Shown: positions 11,313-20,025 of the stretch, piece after piece
Numbering within the stretch: position 1 is the first letter of the stretch
How the letters are laid out: each line of letters opens with the position of its first letter
Virus record (IMG/VR): IMGVR_UViG_3300030419_001398
Span: 1-29,622 of that record
Source: a virus
DNA: 29,622 nucleotides
Direction: 5' to 3' (one strand)
The notes under the pieces: model-generated
Told to the model about the DNA's origin: nothing
The model's input: only the letters and a program-made list of their open reading frames with translations
The model's database searches: none
Position numbers and translations under genes: made by a program

Positions 11313-12863
11313 ATGAATACAAATGAAAATAATACACAATTAGAAACTATTAATAACTATATTAGTCTATATAATAACTTAAATGATATAGATTTAAAAT
11401 ATTCTAAAGATAGTTTTCTTGAATTTGTTTACACAATGGCTCCAACCCTTGTTTCTGATTGGAAAATGGGTCGCCACATAGAAGTAATAAGTGAAAAATT
11501 AGAAAAATTAGAGTCTGGAGAGATAAAAAGGCTTATGGTCTTTCTACCTCCACGTAGTTCCAAGTCTGTAATCTGTTCCAAACTGTTTCCTGCATGGTAT
11601 ATTGGAAGAAATCCTACACATGAAATACTAACTGTTTCTCATAGTGACCAATTAAGTTCTGATTTTGGTAGAAGTGTAAGAGATATTGTTAATGATGAAA
11701 CATTTCAAAACATATTTAAAGGTGTTCAGCTACGAAGTGATGTAAGAGCTGCAGGAAAATGGAAGACTACCCACAATGGCACGTACTATGCAGCAGGTGT
11801 TAGGTCACAGATAGCAGGTCGAGGTGCACATATAGCAATTCTTGATGATGTGATGTCTGAAGAGGACTCATTCTCTGAAGCAGGTAGAAGATATGTTAAA
11901 GAATGGTATCCATCAGGATTAAGAACACGTATTATGCCCAATGGTTCCATATTAATTATTAATACTAGGTACCATTATGATGATTTATGTGGATGGTTAC
12001 TAAAACAACAAGAGAATATAGGAGATTATGCTGTAACTCCCTGGGATGTAGTGCGTATCCCTGCATGGTTAGACGAGGAGTCATCTTCGTTACTGCAATT
12101 ACCTGTGGGTTCAAGCTATTTTCCAGAATGGAAACCTGATGATGTTTTAAAGGTAGACGAAGCAGAGATAAAGGCATCCAATGGAGCAAGATACTGGAAC
12201 GCATTATATATGCAGGACCCAACTCCTGATGAAGGAGGAATAATAAAAAAGAAATGGATACGTTTCTGGGAACAAGATGCTCCTCCACCTTGTGAATTTA
12301 TAATACAAACGTATGATACTGCATTTTCCACATCAAGAACTGCAGATTATAGTGTAATACAAACATGGGGAATCTTTCATAGCTATGAAGATGATGAGAA
12401 TGGATATGAAACTTGTGTTGCTCATTTAATATTACTGGGAAATATAAAAGGAAGATTTGAATATCCAGAGTTAAGACGTATAGCTCAAAAGTTATACCAT
12501 GAACATAGACCTGATATATGTATGGTAGAAAAGAAAGCATCAGGACAATCACTTATACAAGATATGAGAAGAGCAGGTTTACCTGTTTTAGAATATTTAC
12601 CAGATAGAGATAAAGTAGCCAGAGTATATTCTGCAACTCCTATGATGGAAGCAGGTAGAGTTTGGATACCAGATAATAAAAAGTGGTCAGAAGACTTATT
12701 AGAAGAATTATTACGTTTTCCACATGCAGCTCATGATGACCAAGTTGATGCTATGACTATGGCAATACACTATATGAAAGAGTCTTGGCATTTAGAACAT
12801 CCTGAAGACCCAGAGTGGGATGACCCACCTATGAAAAAAAAGGTTGCATACTGGCGAACTTAA
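11313..12863 (+). CDS. terL: Terminase large subunit (DNA packaging ATPase-nuclease)
   Basis: The motor docks on the portal, translocates DNA into the prohead and cuts concatemers. The N-terminal ATPase has a Walker A-like PPRSSKS (residues 79-85) and Walker B IAILDD (174-179) with catalytic acidic residues following. The C-terminal RNase H-like nuclease shows YDTAFS with D334, VEKKASG with E406, and DDQVDA with D475/D476. The start at 11313 (ATG, 516 aa) is preferred over a TTG at 11268 that adds a hydrophobic stretch lacking conservation. No small terminase subunit is recognised next to it. First gene of the late operon. Confidence 0.96.
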   Translation: MNTNENNTQLETINNYISLYNNLNDIDLKYSKDSFLEFVYTMAPTLVSDWKMGRHIEVISEKLEKLESGEIKRLMVFLPPRSSKSVICSKLFPAWYIGRNPTHEILTVSHSDQLSSDFGRSVRDIVNDETFQNIFKGVQLRSDVRAAGKWKTTHNGTYYAAGVRSQIAGRGAHIAILDDVMSEEDSFSEAGRRYVKEWYPSGLRTRIMPNGSILIINTRYHYDDLCGWLLKQQENIGDYAVTPWDVVRIPAWLDEESSSLLQLPVGSSYFPEWKPDDVLKVDEAEIKASNGARYWNALYMQDPTPDEGGIIKKKWIRFWEQDAPPPCEFIIQTYDTAFSTSRTADYSVIQTWGIFHSYEDDENGYETCVAHLILLGNIKGRFEYPELRRIAQKLYHEHRPDICMVEKKASGQSLIQDMRRAGLPVLEYLPDRDKVARVYSATPMMEAGRVWIPDNKKWSEDLLEELLRFPHAAHDDQVDAMTMAIHYMKESWHLEHPEDPEWDDPPMKKKVAYWRT

Positions 12864-12891
12864 TGTTATAATAACAATTAATAGGGGAATC

Positions 12892-13890
12892 ATGAAACAA
12901 TCAGAACAAGACATAGTTAATTTAGGTGAAGTAATTGCTTTTCCAGAAGTAGAAGAAGAGGAAGAAGAAAAAGAAGAACCATCTAATTATGCAATGGATG
13001 AATATTTAAGTTTATTGCGTAAAGCAGCTCCTATACTTGCAGAAGTTATATCCCCTGCTTCTGATATAAAAGAAGCATATGAAGGGTCTTCTAAAATTAT
13101 GAAAGGAGAAATACTAGGTTTTCCTCAAATGCTAGCAGGTTTAGCAAGTGTTCTTATTCCAGGTTCTCAATATATTAGAAAAGGTGGAGAAAAACTTTTT
13201 AAATTTACTGATGATAAATTAAAAGGGTATCATGCTACTCCAGAAGAAAATATTTCTTTAATAAAAGAAAAAGGTTTTAATCCTACAGGAAGAAGAAGTC
13301 CAGATGCAGACATAGGAGTACATGTAGCTTTAGACCCTAATATTACAGATAATATTAAAGATACTAGAAATTTTAAAGGTAGCAAAGATGTTTATAAAAC
13401 AGTACCTTTAAATATAAATAAAAATACTAAAGCTTTAGAAATTAATGATATTAATTCTTTTAGAAGACCTACTAATTGGAATAAAGCTTTTGATGGAATT
13501 AAAACAAATAAAGCAATTAAAGAAGATTTTAAAAAAGCTATTGATGAAGCTGAAGATTTTAGAAGAAAAGAAGACACTTCATTAAAAATACAAAGAGGTT
13601 ATTATCCAAGTAGTGGTGGTAAATCTATAACTATAACTGAAGGCTTAGAAACTGATTTTTGGAGCTCTAATTCTGGTAAAGTTTATTGGTTACAAAAATT
13701 AAGGGAATTAGGAAATAAACATAATTTTGATTCTTTTATTTATAATAATAAATTTGAAAAAGGTTTAACAGATAAGAATGATAGTTTAATGTTGCTTTAT
13801 CCAAATCAAGTAGACGAAATATTAGAAATAAAAAAACAAGGGGGTATGGTAATGCGTAGTGATAATTATAATACACAGAGGGCAATATAA
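12892..13890 (+). CDS. ADP-ribosyltransferase-like (ART-fold) protein, 332 aa
   Basis: Lies between TerL and portal, where head-associated or injected proteins often sit. An acidic N-terminus (VEEEEEEKEE, 20-29) and a helical region (35-105) precede a probable ART-like domain. GYHATP (112-117) matches the H-x-[TS] motif that contacts NAD. IGVHVALDP (141-149) matches the following strand. FDSFIYNNKFEKG with DSLMLLYPNQVDEI (279-310) matches the C-terminal strand pattern of phage polyvalent-protein ART domains. Start chosen at 12892, with AGGGGA upstream; an earlier ATG at 12844 overlaps terL. Catalytic Glu not certain. It could modify host proteins after entry or be a minor head protein. Confidence 0.62.
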   Translation: MKQSEQDIVNLGEVIAFPEVEEEEEEKEEPSNYAMDEYLSLLRKAAPILAEVISPASDIKEAYEGSSKIMKGEILGFPQMLAGLASVLIPGSQYIRKGGEKLFKFTDDKLKGYHATPEENISLIKEKGFNPTGRRSPDADIGVHVALDPNITDNIKDTRNFKGSKDVYKTVPLNINKNTKALEINDINSFRRPTNWNKAFDGIKTNKAIKEDFKKAIDEAEDFRRKEDTSLKIQRGYYPSSGGKSITITEGLETDFWSSNSGKVYWLQKLRELGNKHNFDSFIYNNKFEKGLTDKNDSLMLLYPNQVDEILEIKKQGGMVMRSDNYNTQRAI

Positions 13891-16454
13891 TGGCAATAGA
13901 AAAAAATCCATTTGATAAAATTGAGGAAACAATATCAAATGTTGTACAACTTCCAGAGAAAATAAAAGAAGCAACAGATTCACCATCATTTGAGGTAGAC
14001 CCTGATGGGGGAGTTACTGTAGATTTTACTGAGGTTAATATCGAAATGGAACCTGAAGGTGAAATGAAAGAATGGTATAGTAACATTGCAGATACTTTAG
14101 ATGAAGAACAATTAACAAAAATTGCAGAAGATGTAATTAATAATTATACAGCAGATAAAGATTCCAGAGCTGAATGGGAATCAATGTTTGAAAGAGGATT
14201 TGATTTACTAGGATTAAAAATAGAAGATACATCAGAACCTTTTGAAGGTGCATGTACTGCAGTTCATCCTATGTTAATTGAATCAGCAGTTAAGTTTCAA
14301 TCAAAAGCAATACAGGAAATGTTTCCTGCAAATGGTCCAGTTAAAACGCAGATATTAGGAAAGGTAACTCCTGAAAGAGAACTACAATCTAATAGAGTAA
14401 AAGATTTTATGAACTATCAAGTAACAGAGCAGATGCCTGAATACTTTGATGAGTTTGAAAGAATGTTATTTCATTTACCTTTAATAGGTTCTGCATTTAA
14501 AAAAGTTTACTATGATGCTAATCTTAAAAGACCAGTATCAGAATTTATTCCTATAGACCAGTTTTATGTTTCTTACTATGCTTCTAATTTAAGTAAGGCA
14601 GATAGATATACACATGTTATTTATAGAAGCCCAGTAGATTTAGCAAAAGATATGCGTACAGGTATTTATGATGAAATAGATTTACCTGAAGCTACAAATC
14701 CTAATGCTACATCTTTTTCAGAAAAAATGGATACTATATTAGGACTATCTCCTACAGAAAATAGTGACCCACAATATACATTATTAGAACAACATTGTTA
14801 TTTAGAAATTGAAAAAGATTATGCTTGTCCTTATATTGTTACTGTAGAAGAACAGTCAAGAACAGTTTTAAGTATAAGAAGAAATTTTAAAAAAGACGAT
14901 AAACAACAACAAAAGATTTCCCATTTTGTCCACTACAGATTTGTTCCTGGATTTGGATTTTATGGGTTTGGCTTGATGCACTTTCTAGGCAATCTTACTA
15001 TGACTGCAACAGCAGCTATGAGAAGTCTAGTAGACGCAGGTCAATTTGCAAACTTACCAGGAGGTTTTAAAGCAAAAGGTGTACGACTTGTTGGAGACAA
15101 TGAACCAATAAGTCCTGGTGAATTTAAAGAAATAGAAGCAACTGGAGTAGATTTAAGCAAGGCAATTATTCCTCTCCCCTATAAAGAGCCTTCCTCTACT
15201 CTATTTCAGATGCTAGGTTTCGTTACAGCAGCAGGTCAAAAGTTTGCTGATAGTACAGAACAGATAGTTGCTGATGCAGCATCTTATGGTCCTGTTGGAA
15301 CCACTATGGCTTTATTAGAAGCTTCTAGTAAATTTTTTTCAGCTATACATAAACGATTGCATAAATCACAAAGAGAAGAATTTAAAATTCTTGCTCGTAT
15401 AGATTCAGAATATTTACCTATGGAGTATCCTTATGAAGTACCTTATGCTGAACAAAGTGTGTTTAAGAAAGATTTTGATGGAAGGGTTGATGTAATCCCT
15501 GTATCAGACCCTAACATTCCTTCTAATGCACATAGGATGATGTTAGCCCAAATGGCTCTCCAAATGGCACAACAATCCCCTCCTGGTATGTTTAATATAG
15601 AAGCATTAAATAGAACAATTTTAAATGCTGCTAATATGCCAAATATAGAACAGATATTACCTCCTAAAAAAGAACCACAACCTATGGACCCTGTGTCTGA
15701 TATTATGGCAGCAACTAAAGGTATTCCAATAAAAGCATTTGCAGGTCAAAATCATGATGCTCATATCCAAACAAAGATGGCATATTTACAGGACCCACAA
15801 AATGGTAAGAATCCTATTATGGCTAGAATTAAACCATTGTTAGAAGCAAATATACAAGAACATTCTGTAATGAAATATCAAGAACAAGTTAATGGTATGA
15901 CTAGAATGATGATGCAACAAATGCCACCTGAAGCAACACAAAATCCACAAGCTGCAGAATTAGCAATGGCTCAAGCAGCACAACAAGTATTAAATGCTAA
16001 TTTAGCTATTGGTCAAGCACAATCACCAGAGCAACAATTAGTTGCATTAGAACAAGCTAAAGTAGAATTAGAAAAAGAAAAACTAAAAGCACAATCAGCA
16101 AAATTCTCTGCAGATGCTGCATTAGAAGCACAAGAATTAGAATTAAAAGAAGCTAAACTATTAGCAGATTCAGCAAAAGCAGGACAATCTGCTATGATGA
16201 AAAAAGAAAAAGGTGATTTAGATAGAGCAAGTAAAGAAACTATGAAAGCATTAGATGCTATGACTAAAGCAGCTATTGCAGACCAAAAAACTGAAGTTGA
16301 TTATGAAAAAATTAAAGTTCAAGCATTATCAAAATTAGAAGAATTAAATATTAAAGATAGTAAAGAAAGAAGTTTAAAGTTAGTTGAAATACTAACTGAT
16401 TTAATTAAACATGAAGAAAATATTAATTTAAATCAATTAAAACCAAAAGAATAA
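13890..16454 (+). CDS. Portal protein, 854 aa
   Basis: Forms the dodecameric channel at one capsid vertex through which DNA enters and leaves. The N-terminal half has the hallmarks of podoviral portals: the WESMFERGFDLLG helix, EPFEGACTAVHPML, FHLPLIGSAFKKVYYD (about residues 191-206) and the later VHYRFVPGFGFYGFGLMHFLG. Residues about 620-854 are a long Ala/Gln/Lys/Glu-rich, probably coiled-coil region, perhaps a barrel or crown extension. That makes this protein longer than typical portals of 500-700 residues. The start shares one base with the upstream stop (TAATG), so it is translationally coupled to the ART-like gene. Confidence 0.9.
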   Translation: MAIEKNPFDKIEETISNVVQLPEKIKEATDSPSFEVDPDGGVTVDFTEVNIEMEPEGEMKEWYSNIADTLDEEQLTKIAEDVINNYTADKDSRAEWESMFERGFDLLGLKIEDTSEPFEGACTAVHPMLIESAVKFQSKAIQEMFPANGPVKTQILGKVTPERELQSNRVKDFMNYQVTEQMPEYFDEFERMLFHLPLIGSAFKKVYYDANLKRPVSEFIPIDQFYVSYYASNLSKADRYTHVIYRSPVDLAKDMRTGIYDEIDLPEATNPNATSFSEKMDTILGLSPTENSDPQYTLLEQHCYLEIEKDYACPYIVTVEEQSRTVLSIRRNFKKDDKQQQKISHFVHYRFVPGFGFYGFGLMHFLGNLTMTATAAMRSLVDAGQFANLPGGFKAKGVRLVGDNEPISPGEFKEIEATGVDLSKAIIPLPYKEPSSTLFQMLGFVTAAGQKFADSTEQIVADAASYGPVGTTMALLEASSKFFSAIHKRLHKSQREEFKILARIDSEYLPMEYPYEVPYAEQSVFKKDFDGRVDVIPVSDPNIPSNAHRMMLAQMALQMAQQSPPGMFNIEALNRTILNAANMPNIEQILPPKKEPQPMDPVSDIMAATKGIPIKAFAGQNHDAHIQTKMAYLQDPQNGKNPIMARIKPLLEANIQEHSVMKYQEQVNGMTRMMMQQMPPEATQNPQAAELAMAQAAQQVLNANLAIGQAQSPEQQLVALEQAKVELEKEKLKAQSAKFSADAALEAQELELKEAKLLADSAKAGQSAMMKKEKGDLDRASKETMKALDAMTKAAIADQKTEVDYEKIKVQALSKLEELNIKDSKERSLKLVEILTDLIKHEENINLNQLKPKE

Positions 16455-16512
16455 CTAGGGATATTTTATGCCTGTCGACTGCCCTAGCAGACATGCCAAG
16501 ACGATAGGTTAA
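16455..16512 (+). promoter_or_regulatory. Structured leader RNA, possibly with a 14-codon ORF
   Basis: An unusually GC-containing stretch between portal and the next gene. CCTGTCG (16471-16477) pairs with CGATAGG (16502-16508) and encloses a hairpin CTGC-CCTA-GCAG (16479-16490). CTAGGG (16455-16460) is complementary to CCCTAG (16482-16487) in that loop, so a pseudoknot or switch is possible. The same bases encode a 14-residue frame MPVDCPSRHAKTIG (16468-16512), with AGGG 7 nt upstream. A regulator of the following virion gene is likely, by structure or by leader translation. Confidence 0.5.
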
Positions 16513-16532
16513 TTTTAATTAAGGAGAAAAAA

Positions 16533-17117
16533 ATGGCAAACACAACTTTTAAAGGACCTGTTAGAGCTGAAAATGGGTTTGAACAAATTACTATAAACTC
16601 AACTACAGGAGCTGTTACTACAAATTTAGATATTGATACAAGTGGTAATATAGAAACATCTGGTACACTAAAAGTTACTGGTGCAACAAATATTTTATCA
16701 GATTATGAATCAATTACAGATGCTACAAAAACATTGACTGCTGCTGATTCTGGAACTATTTATGGTTTTAATAGAGCAGCAGGTATTGTAGTAACATTAC
16801 CAACACCTGCAGCAGGTATTACTTATACTTTTCTTGTAGAAACTACTTTTACAGGAGCAGGTCAAATTAAAACTGCAACTACTGATGGAACAGATGGTTT
16901 TTTAGGTAACTTAACTATGTATGATACTGGACAGATTGGAGAAACAGATAACTTTCAACCTGCAGCTTCTAATGATATTATTGATTTAGGAGAAGTAGAA
17001 CAAGGTTGGCTAACTGGTGGTATTATTAGACTCATGGGAGTTAATACAACAACATGGTATGTTGAAGGAACTCTAATGGGTGATGGTACTTTAGCTACTC
17101 CATTTGTTGATAGTTAA
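16533..17117 (+). CDS. Probable virion structural protein, 194 aa
   Basis: A beta-rich, Thr/Gly-rich protein: ANTTFKGPVRAENGFEQITI, LKVTGATNIL, RAAGIVVTLPTPAAGITYTF and a C-terminus with Trp-rich WYVEGTLMGDG. The pattern resembles the C-terminal part of the tail fibre at 23668-26007, which also starts with 'VRVSGN' and 'ATTITGN' strands. A capsid decoration or small tail protein is likely. It has a strong AAGGAG, a structured leader upstream and its own terminator downstream, so it can be expressed separately and heavily. Confidence 0.7.
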   Translation: MANTTFKGPVRAENGFEQITINSTTGAVTTNLDIDTSGNIETSGTLKVTGATNILSDYESITDATKTLTAADSGTIYGFNRAAGIVVTLPTPAAGITYTFLVETTFTGAGQIKTATTDGTDGFLGNLTMYDTGQIGETDNFQPAASNDIIDLGEVEQGWLTGGIIRLMGVNTTTWYVEGTLMGDGTLATPFVDS

Positions 17118-17127
17118 TAATTAAAAT

Positions 17128-17162
17128 ATACTGGGTGGTTTAATTACTGCCCAGTATTTTTA
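17128..17162 (+). terminator. Rho-independent terminator
   Basis: ATACTGGGTGG (17128-17138) pairs with CTGCCCAGTAT (17147-17157), an 11-bp stem including two G-U pairs and an 8-nt loop, followed by a run of U residues. It ends the terL-portal transcript after the 194-aa gene, or attenuates it, since genes continue downstream. Confidence 0.85.
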
Positions 17163-17175
17163 TATAAGGATTTAA

Positions 17176-17367
17176 ATGGAAGCATCTAATGAAGCTCTTC
17201 GTAAATTTGAACAAGAATTAAATTTATTAAGAAAAAATATAGCTAATGGTCAAGCTGACAATTATGCTAATTATAAACAACTTGTAGGAAGAATACAAGG
17301 AGTTGAATGGGCAGAAGAAGTTTTAAAATCAATTATTAAAAAAATATATGAAGGAGAAGAAGAATAA
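17176..17367 (+). CDS. Hypothetical helical protein, 63 aa
   Basis: Charged, almost certainly helical (NEALRKFEQELNLLRKNI, QGVEWAEEVLKSIIKKIYEG). AAGGAT precedes the ATG. Its last base is shared with the start of the co-chaperonin gene. Similar small helical proteins between portal and scaffold genes are frequent in marine podoviruses, function unknown. Confidence 0.78.
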   Translation: MEASNEALRKFEQELNLLRKNIANGQADNYANYKQLVGRIQGVEWAEEVLKSIIKKIYEGEEE

Positions 17368-17792
17368 TGCAACAAGTAAGCATGGCAAAAAGTATTAAAA
17401 ATGATGCTTGGATTTCTAAAGAAGAACAAGCAAATCCAGATGTTTTACCAGAACTTCCAGGGTATCATGTTTTAGTACGACCTGTTTCAATAAAAGAAAA
17501 AACTAAAGGTGGTATTTTATTACCAGACTCTACAAGAGATGATATGGCTTATCTTACAACAGTAGGAGAAGTTGTGGCATTAGGTGATTTAGCTTATCAT
17601 GATATGGAAAAGTTTGCTAAAGGACCTTGGTGTGAAGTAGGAGATTATGTTTGTTATGGCAAACATTCTGGTCAAAAAATAAAATATAAAGGTTTAAAAT
17701 ATATATTATTATTTGATGACCAAGTGATAATGAAGGTAGAAAGTCCTAAAACATTAGACCCTACTTTTAATTTATCTAAACATAGTGTGTAA
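17367..17792 (+). CDS. GroES-like co-chaperonin, 141 aa
   Basis: Caps host GroEL to help fold virion proteins, as T4 gp31 does for its capsid protein. The Cpn10 fold is evident from residue 32. YHVLVRPVSIKEKTKGGILLP includes the mobile loop with the GroEL-binding GGILL (48-52). VGEVVALGDLAY, GDYVCYGKHSGQKIKYKG and YILLFDDQVIMKV follow. It has about 30 extra N-terminal residues and an insertion around 76-90. An ATG at 17382 is an alternative start. Located just before the scaffold and capsid genes, which suggests help with capsid folding. Confidence 0.9.
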   Translation: MQQVSMAKSIKNDAWISKEEQANPDVLPELPGYHVLVRPVSIKEKTKGGILLPDSTRDDMAYLTTVGEVVALGDLAYHDMEKFAKGPWCEVGDYVCYGKHSGQKIKYKGLKYILLFDDQVIMKVESPKTLDPTFNLSKHSV

Positions 17793-17798
17793 TACTAC

Positions 17799-17827
17799 TT
17801 GCATACTTTAAAATAATATAGTATAAT
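17799..17827 (+). promoter_or_regulatory. Sigma70-like promoter of the scaffold-capsid operon
   Basis: TTGCAT (17799-17804), 17-nt spacer, TATAAT (17822-17827). Transcription would start near 17834. The leader to the ATG at 17879 contains short complementary segments (TAACG/CGTTA) and AAAGGG as ribosome site. It allows capsid genes to be expressed above the level of the upstream genes. Confidence 0.75.
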
Positions 17828-17878
17828 ATTAATTATAACGTAACTCGTATGTGTCGTTAACAACGAAAGGGAATAAAA

Positions 17879-18844
17879 ATGGAACAACAAGAAGAATGGA
17901 ATGAAGTTAAAGCTGAAAATCCAGAAAAAGAAAAAGTAGAATTTGAAGTAGAAAAAGACGAACCAAAAAAAGAAGAAATAAAACAAGAAGTAAAACAAGA
18001 AGTAAAAACAACAGAACCTGAAGTAAAAAAAGAAGAACCTAAAGAACTTGAGGGTATAAATACAAAAGGTGCAGAAAAAAGAATTAGACAGTTAATTAAG
18101 CAAAGAAAAGATAGAGAAAACGAAATTGCTAGATTAATTAAACAAAATGAAGAATTAAATAATAAAATACAAAAAACAAATACAGATTTTAGTAAGTTAA
18201 GTAAATTAAATTTAGATGCAACTGAAAAACAATTAAATGATAAATTAGAACTTGCTAGAAGTGCATATAAAACAGCACACGAAGAAGGCGATAGTGTTAA
18301 AATATTAAAAGCACAAGAGTATTTAAATGAAACACAAAATGATTTAAAATCATTAGGTGCAACAAAAGAACATTTTAAAGAGCAGCCAGAGGTTACACAA
18401 CAAGTACGACAACCTCAACAACAATATCAACAACCAACTCCTGACCCAAAGGCACAAGATTGGGCTTCAAAAAATGAGTGGTTTGGACAAGATAAAGTTA
18501 TGACTGCTGCTGCATTAGCAATAGATGCAGATTTAAAACAAGAAGGTTTTAGTCCAACAGAAGATGAATATTATCAAGAAATAGATAATAGACTAAAAGA
18601 ATCATTTCCTCATAAATATCAAAAAGAGGAAAATCGTAAGCAGGAATCGACACCTGCTCAAGTGGTAGCAGGAGGTACACGTAGCACTCCTAGTTCCAAA
18701 AATAAAGTTAAGCTTTCAAAAGATGATGTAAGATTAGCTAATAAATGGAATATACCCCTTGAACAATATGCTCAAGAGAAGCTAAAAGCAACCAATGCTG
18801 AAGGTGAGTATACAACAGTAAACATGCAACGTGGAGGTAAATAA
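17879..18844 (+). CDS. Scaffolding protein, 321 aa
   Basis: Directs assembly of the capsid protein into a prohead and leaves before or during packaging. The N-terminal 65 residues are a Glu/Lys repeat region (EKEKVEFEVEKDEPKKEEIK). Residues 65-160 are a long coiled coil (RIRQLIKQRKDRENEIARLI). A Gln/Pro-rich linker lies around 185-205. A C-terminal helical, more basic part (KVKLSKDDVRLANKWNIPLE) probably binds capsid. Charged composition and position just before the capsid genes support the call. Codon use is extremely A-rich. Confidence 0.82.
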   Translation: MEQQEEWNEVKAENPEKEKVEFEVEKDEPKKEEIKQEVKQEVKTTEPEVKKEEPKELEGINTKGAEKRIRQLIKQRKDRENEIARLIKQNEELNNKIQKTNTDFSKLSKLNLDATEKQLNDKLELARSAYKTAHEEGDSVKILKAQEYLNETQNDLKSLGATKEHFKEQPEVTQQVRQPQQQYQQPTPDPKAQDWASKNEWFGQDKVMTAAALAIDADLKQEGFSPTEDEYYQEIDNRLKESFPHKYQKEENRKQESTPAQVVAGGTRSTPSSKNKVKLSKDDVRLANKWNIPLEQYAQEKLKATNAEGEYTTVNMQRGGK

Positions 18845-19339
18845 ATGACAACACGAATCAATACACGTAGTTCTCAATTAAGAGAAAATAATACTAATGA
18901 AGCAACAAATTATCAGTTTGAAGAACAAGATAATTTACACATACCAGAAGCAATAGTAAATCGTTTCAAAAACGAAGGAATGACTCTTGGATGGTTAAGA
19001 ATAACTCTTAAAGGTCAAGATGATTTTAAATATATTGGTAAAAAAATGCAAGAAGGTTGGCAATTTGTTGATATTAAAGAAGTACCTGAATTAGAACAAA
19101 CATCAGTCGTGAAGATGGATGGAAGATACTCTGGAGCTGTCTGTCGTGGGGACATTGCGTTAGGTAAAATACCTACCAAGTTATTCCAAAGTAGAAATGA
19201 GTTTTATAGAAAGAAGTCTGACCAATTAATGGATGCAGTAAATAGTCAATTAATGAGAGGAAATAATTCTAGCATGCCCATTTCTAATTCAAGTAAATCA
19301 ACAGTAACAAAAGGTCGACAACCTAATTTTCAAGAGTAA
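18845..19339 (+). CDS. Conserved capsid-operon protein, 164 aa
   Basis: Starts right after the scaffold stop with no gap (GGAGGT in the end of scaffold acts as ribosome site). Contains FKNEGMTLGWLRITLKGQDD, GWQFVDIKEVPE and GAVCRGDIALGKIPTKLFQSRNEFYRKKSDQL. I recall this type of protein in marine podovirus capsid operons without a proven function. A minor head protein or assembly factor is likely. Confidence 0.75.
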   Translation: MTTRINTRSSQLRENNTNEATNYQFEEQDNLHIPEAIVNRFKNEGMTLGWLRITLKGQDDFKYIGKKMQEGWQFVDIKEVPELEQTSVVKMDGRYSGAVCRGDIALGKIPTKLFQSRNEFYRKKSDQLMDAVNSQLMRGNNSSMPISNSSKSTVTKGRQPNFQE

Positions 19340-19378
19340 GTCTTTTGTTGCTATTTTAATAACAAAGGAGATTAGACT

Positions 19379-20005
19379 ATGGCAAGTAATAATGCCCCAA
19401 GAGGATTAGTCCTCGCTAAGAAAAATGGTGATGGTTCTAACTCTACTGGTATACGAACTATTGATTTGAATGGAGCAAGCCCTTTAGTGGCTTCAGCATT
19501 AATACCTTCAGATGTATTTACAGGAGACCCTGTATTTATTGAATCAGTTGGTACAATAAAACCAAGCACTAATAATACTATTAAAATTGCAGGTGTCTTT
19601 CAAGGAATACAGTTTGTTAATTCTAGTGGAGAACAAAAGTTTGCAAGAAGTTGGACTGGAGGAACTACAGCTACAGATGTAAAAGTTCACATTGCAAGTG
19701 ACCCTGACCAAACATATTTCATTCAAATGGATGGTCCAGTAACTGCTGCTGCAGGTTTAGGATTTGGTGTTTTAAATACTAATATTCAAACAGGTACAGG
19801 AAGTCATAAAACAGGACAAAGTGCCTATGTAGGAGATGCAAATGCACCTGTTGTTACAGACCAACATTTAAGAGTAATACGTAGAGCACCTTGGGATACA
19901 GGTACTAGCTCATCAGTAGGTGAGACAGATGACTATCCTTGGTATGAAGTCAGAATTAATAATCATTTTGACAACTATGTAACTTGTACTCTATCAACAT
20001 CTTAA
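19379..20005 (+). CDS. Probable head decoration or minor capsid protein, 208 aa
   Basis: A beta-rich, Gly/Thr-rich protein immediately before the major capsid gene: SNNAPRGLVLAKKNGDGSNS, DVFTGDPVFIESVGTIKPST, FQGIQFVNSSGEQKF, GPVTAAAGLGFGVLNTNIQT and a C-terminal YPWYEVRINNHFDNY. Its composition and position suit a capsid-stabilising protein. A strong AAAGGAG precedes it. No catalytic motif. Confidence 0.72.
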   Translation: MASNNAPRGLVLAKKNGDGSNSTGIRTIDLNGASPLVASALIPSDVFTGDPVFIESVGTIKPSTNNTIKIAGVFQGIQFVNSSGEQKFARSWTGGTTATDVKVHIASDPDQTYFIQMDGPVTAAAGLGFGVLNTNIQTGTGSHKTGQSAYVGDANAPVVTDQHLRVIRRAPWDTGTSSSVGETDDYPWYEVRINNHFDNYVTCTLSTS

Positions 20006-20025
20006 TCATAAAAGGAGAATAATAA

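Noticed and set aside
12071-12256. Hammerhead ribozyme-like CTGATGA strings
   Set aside because: They occur in terL codons and lack the GAAA and third stem needed for a ribozyme.
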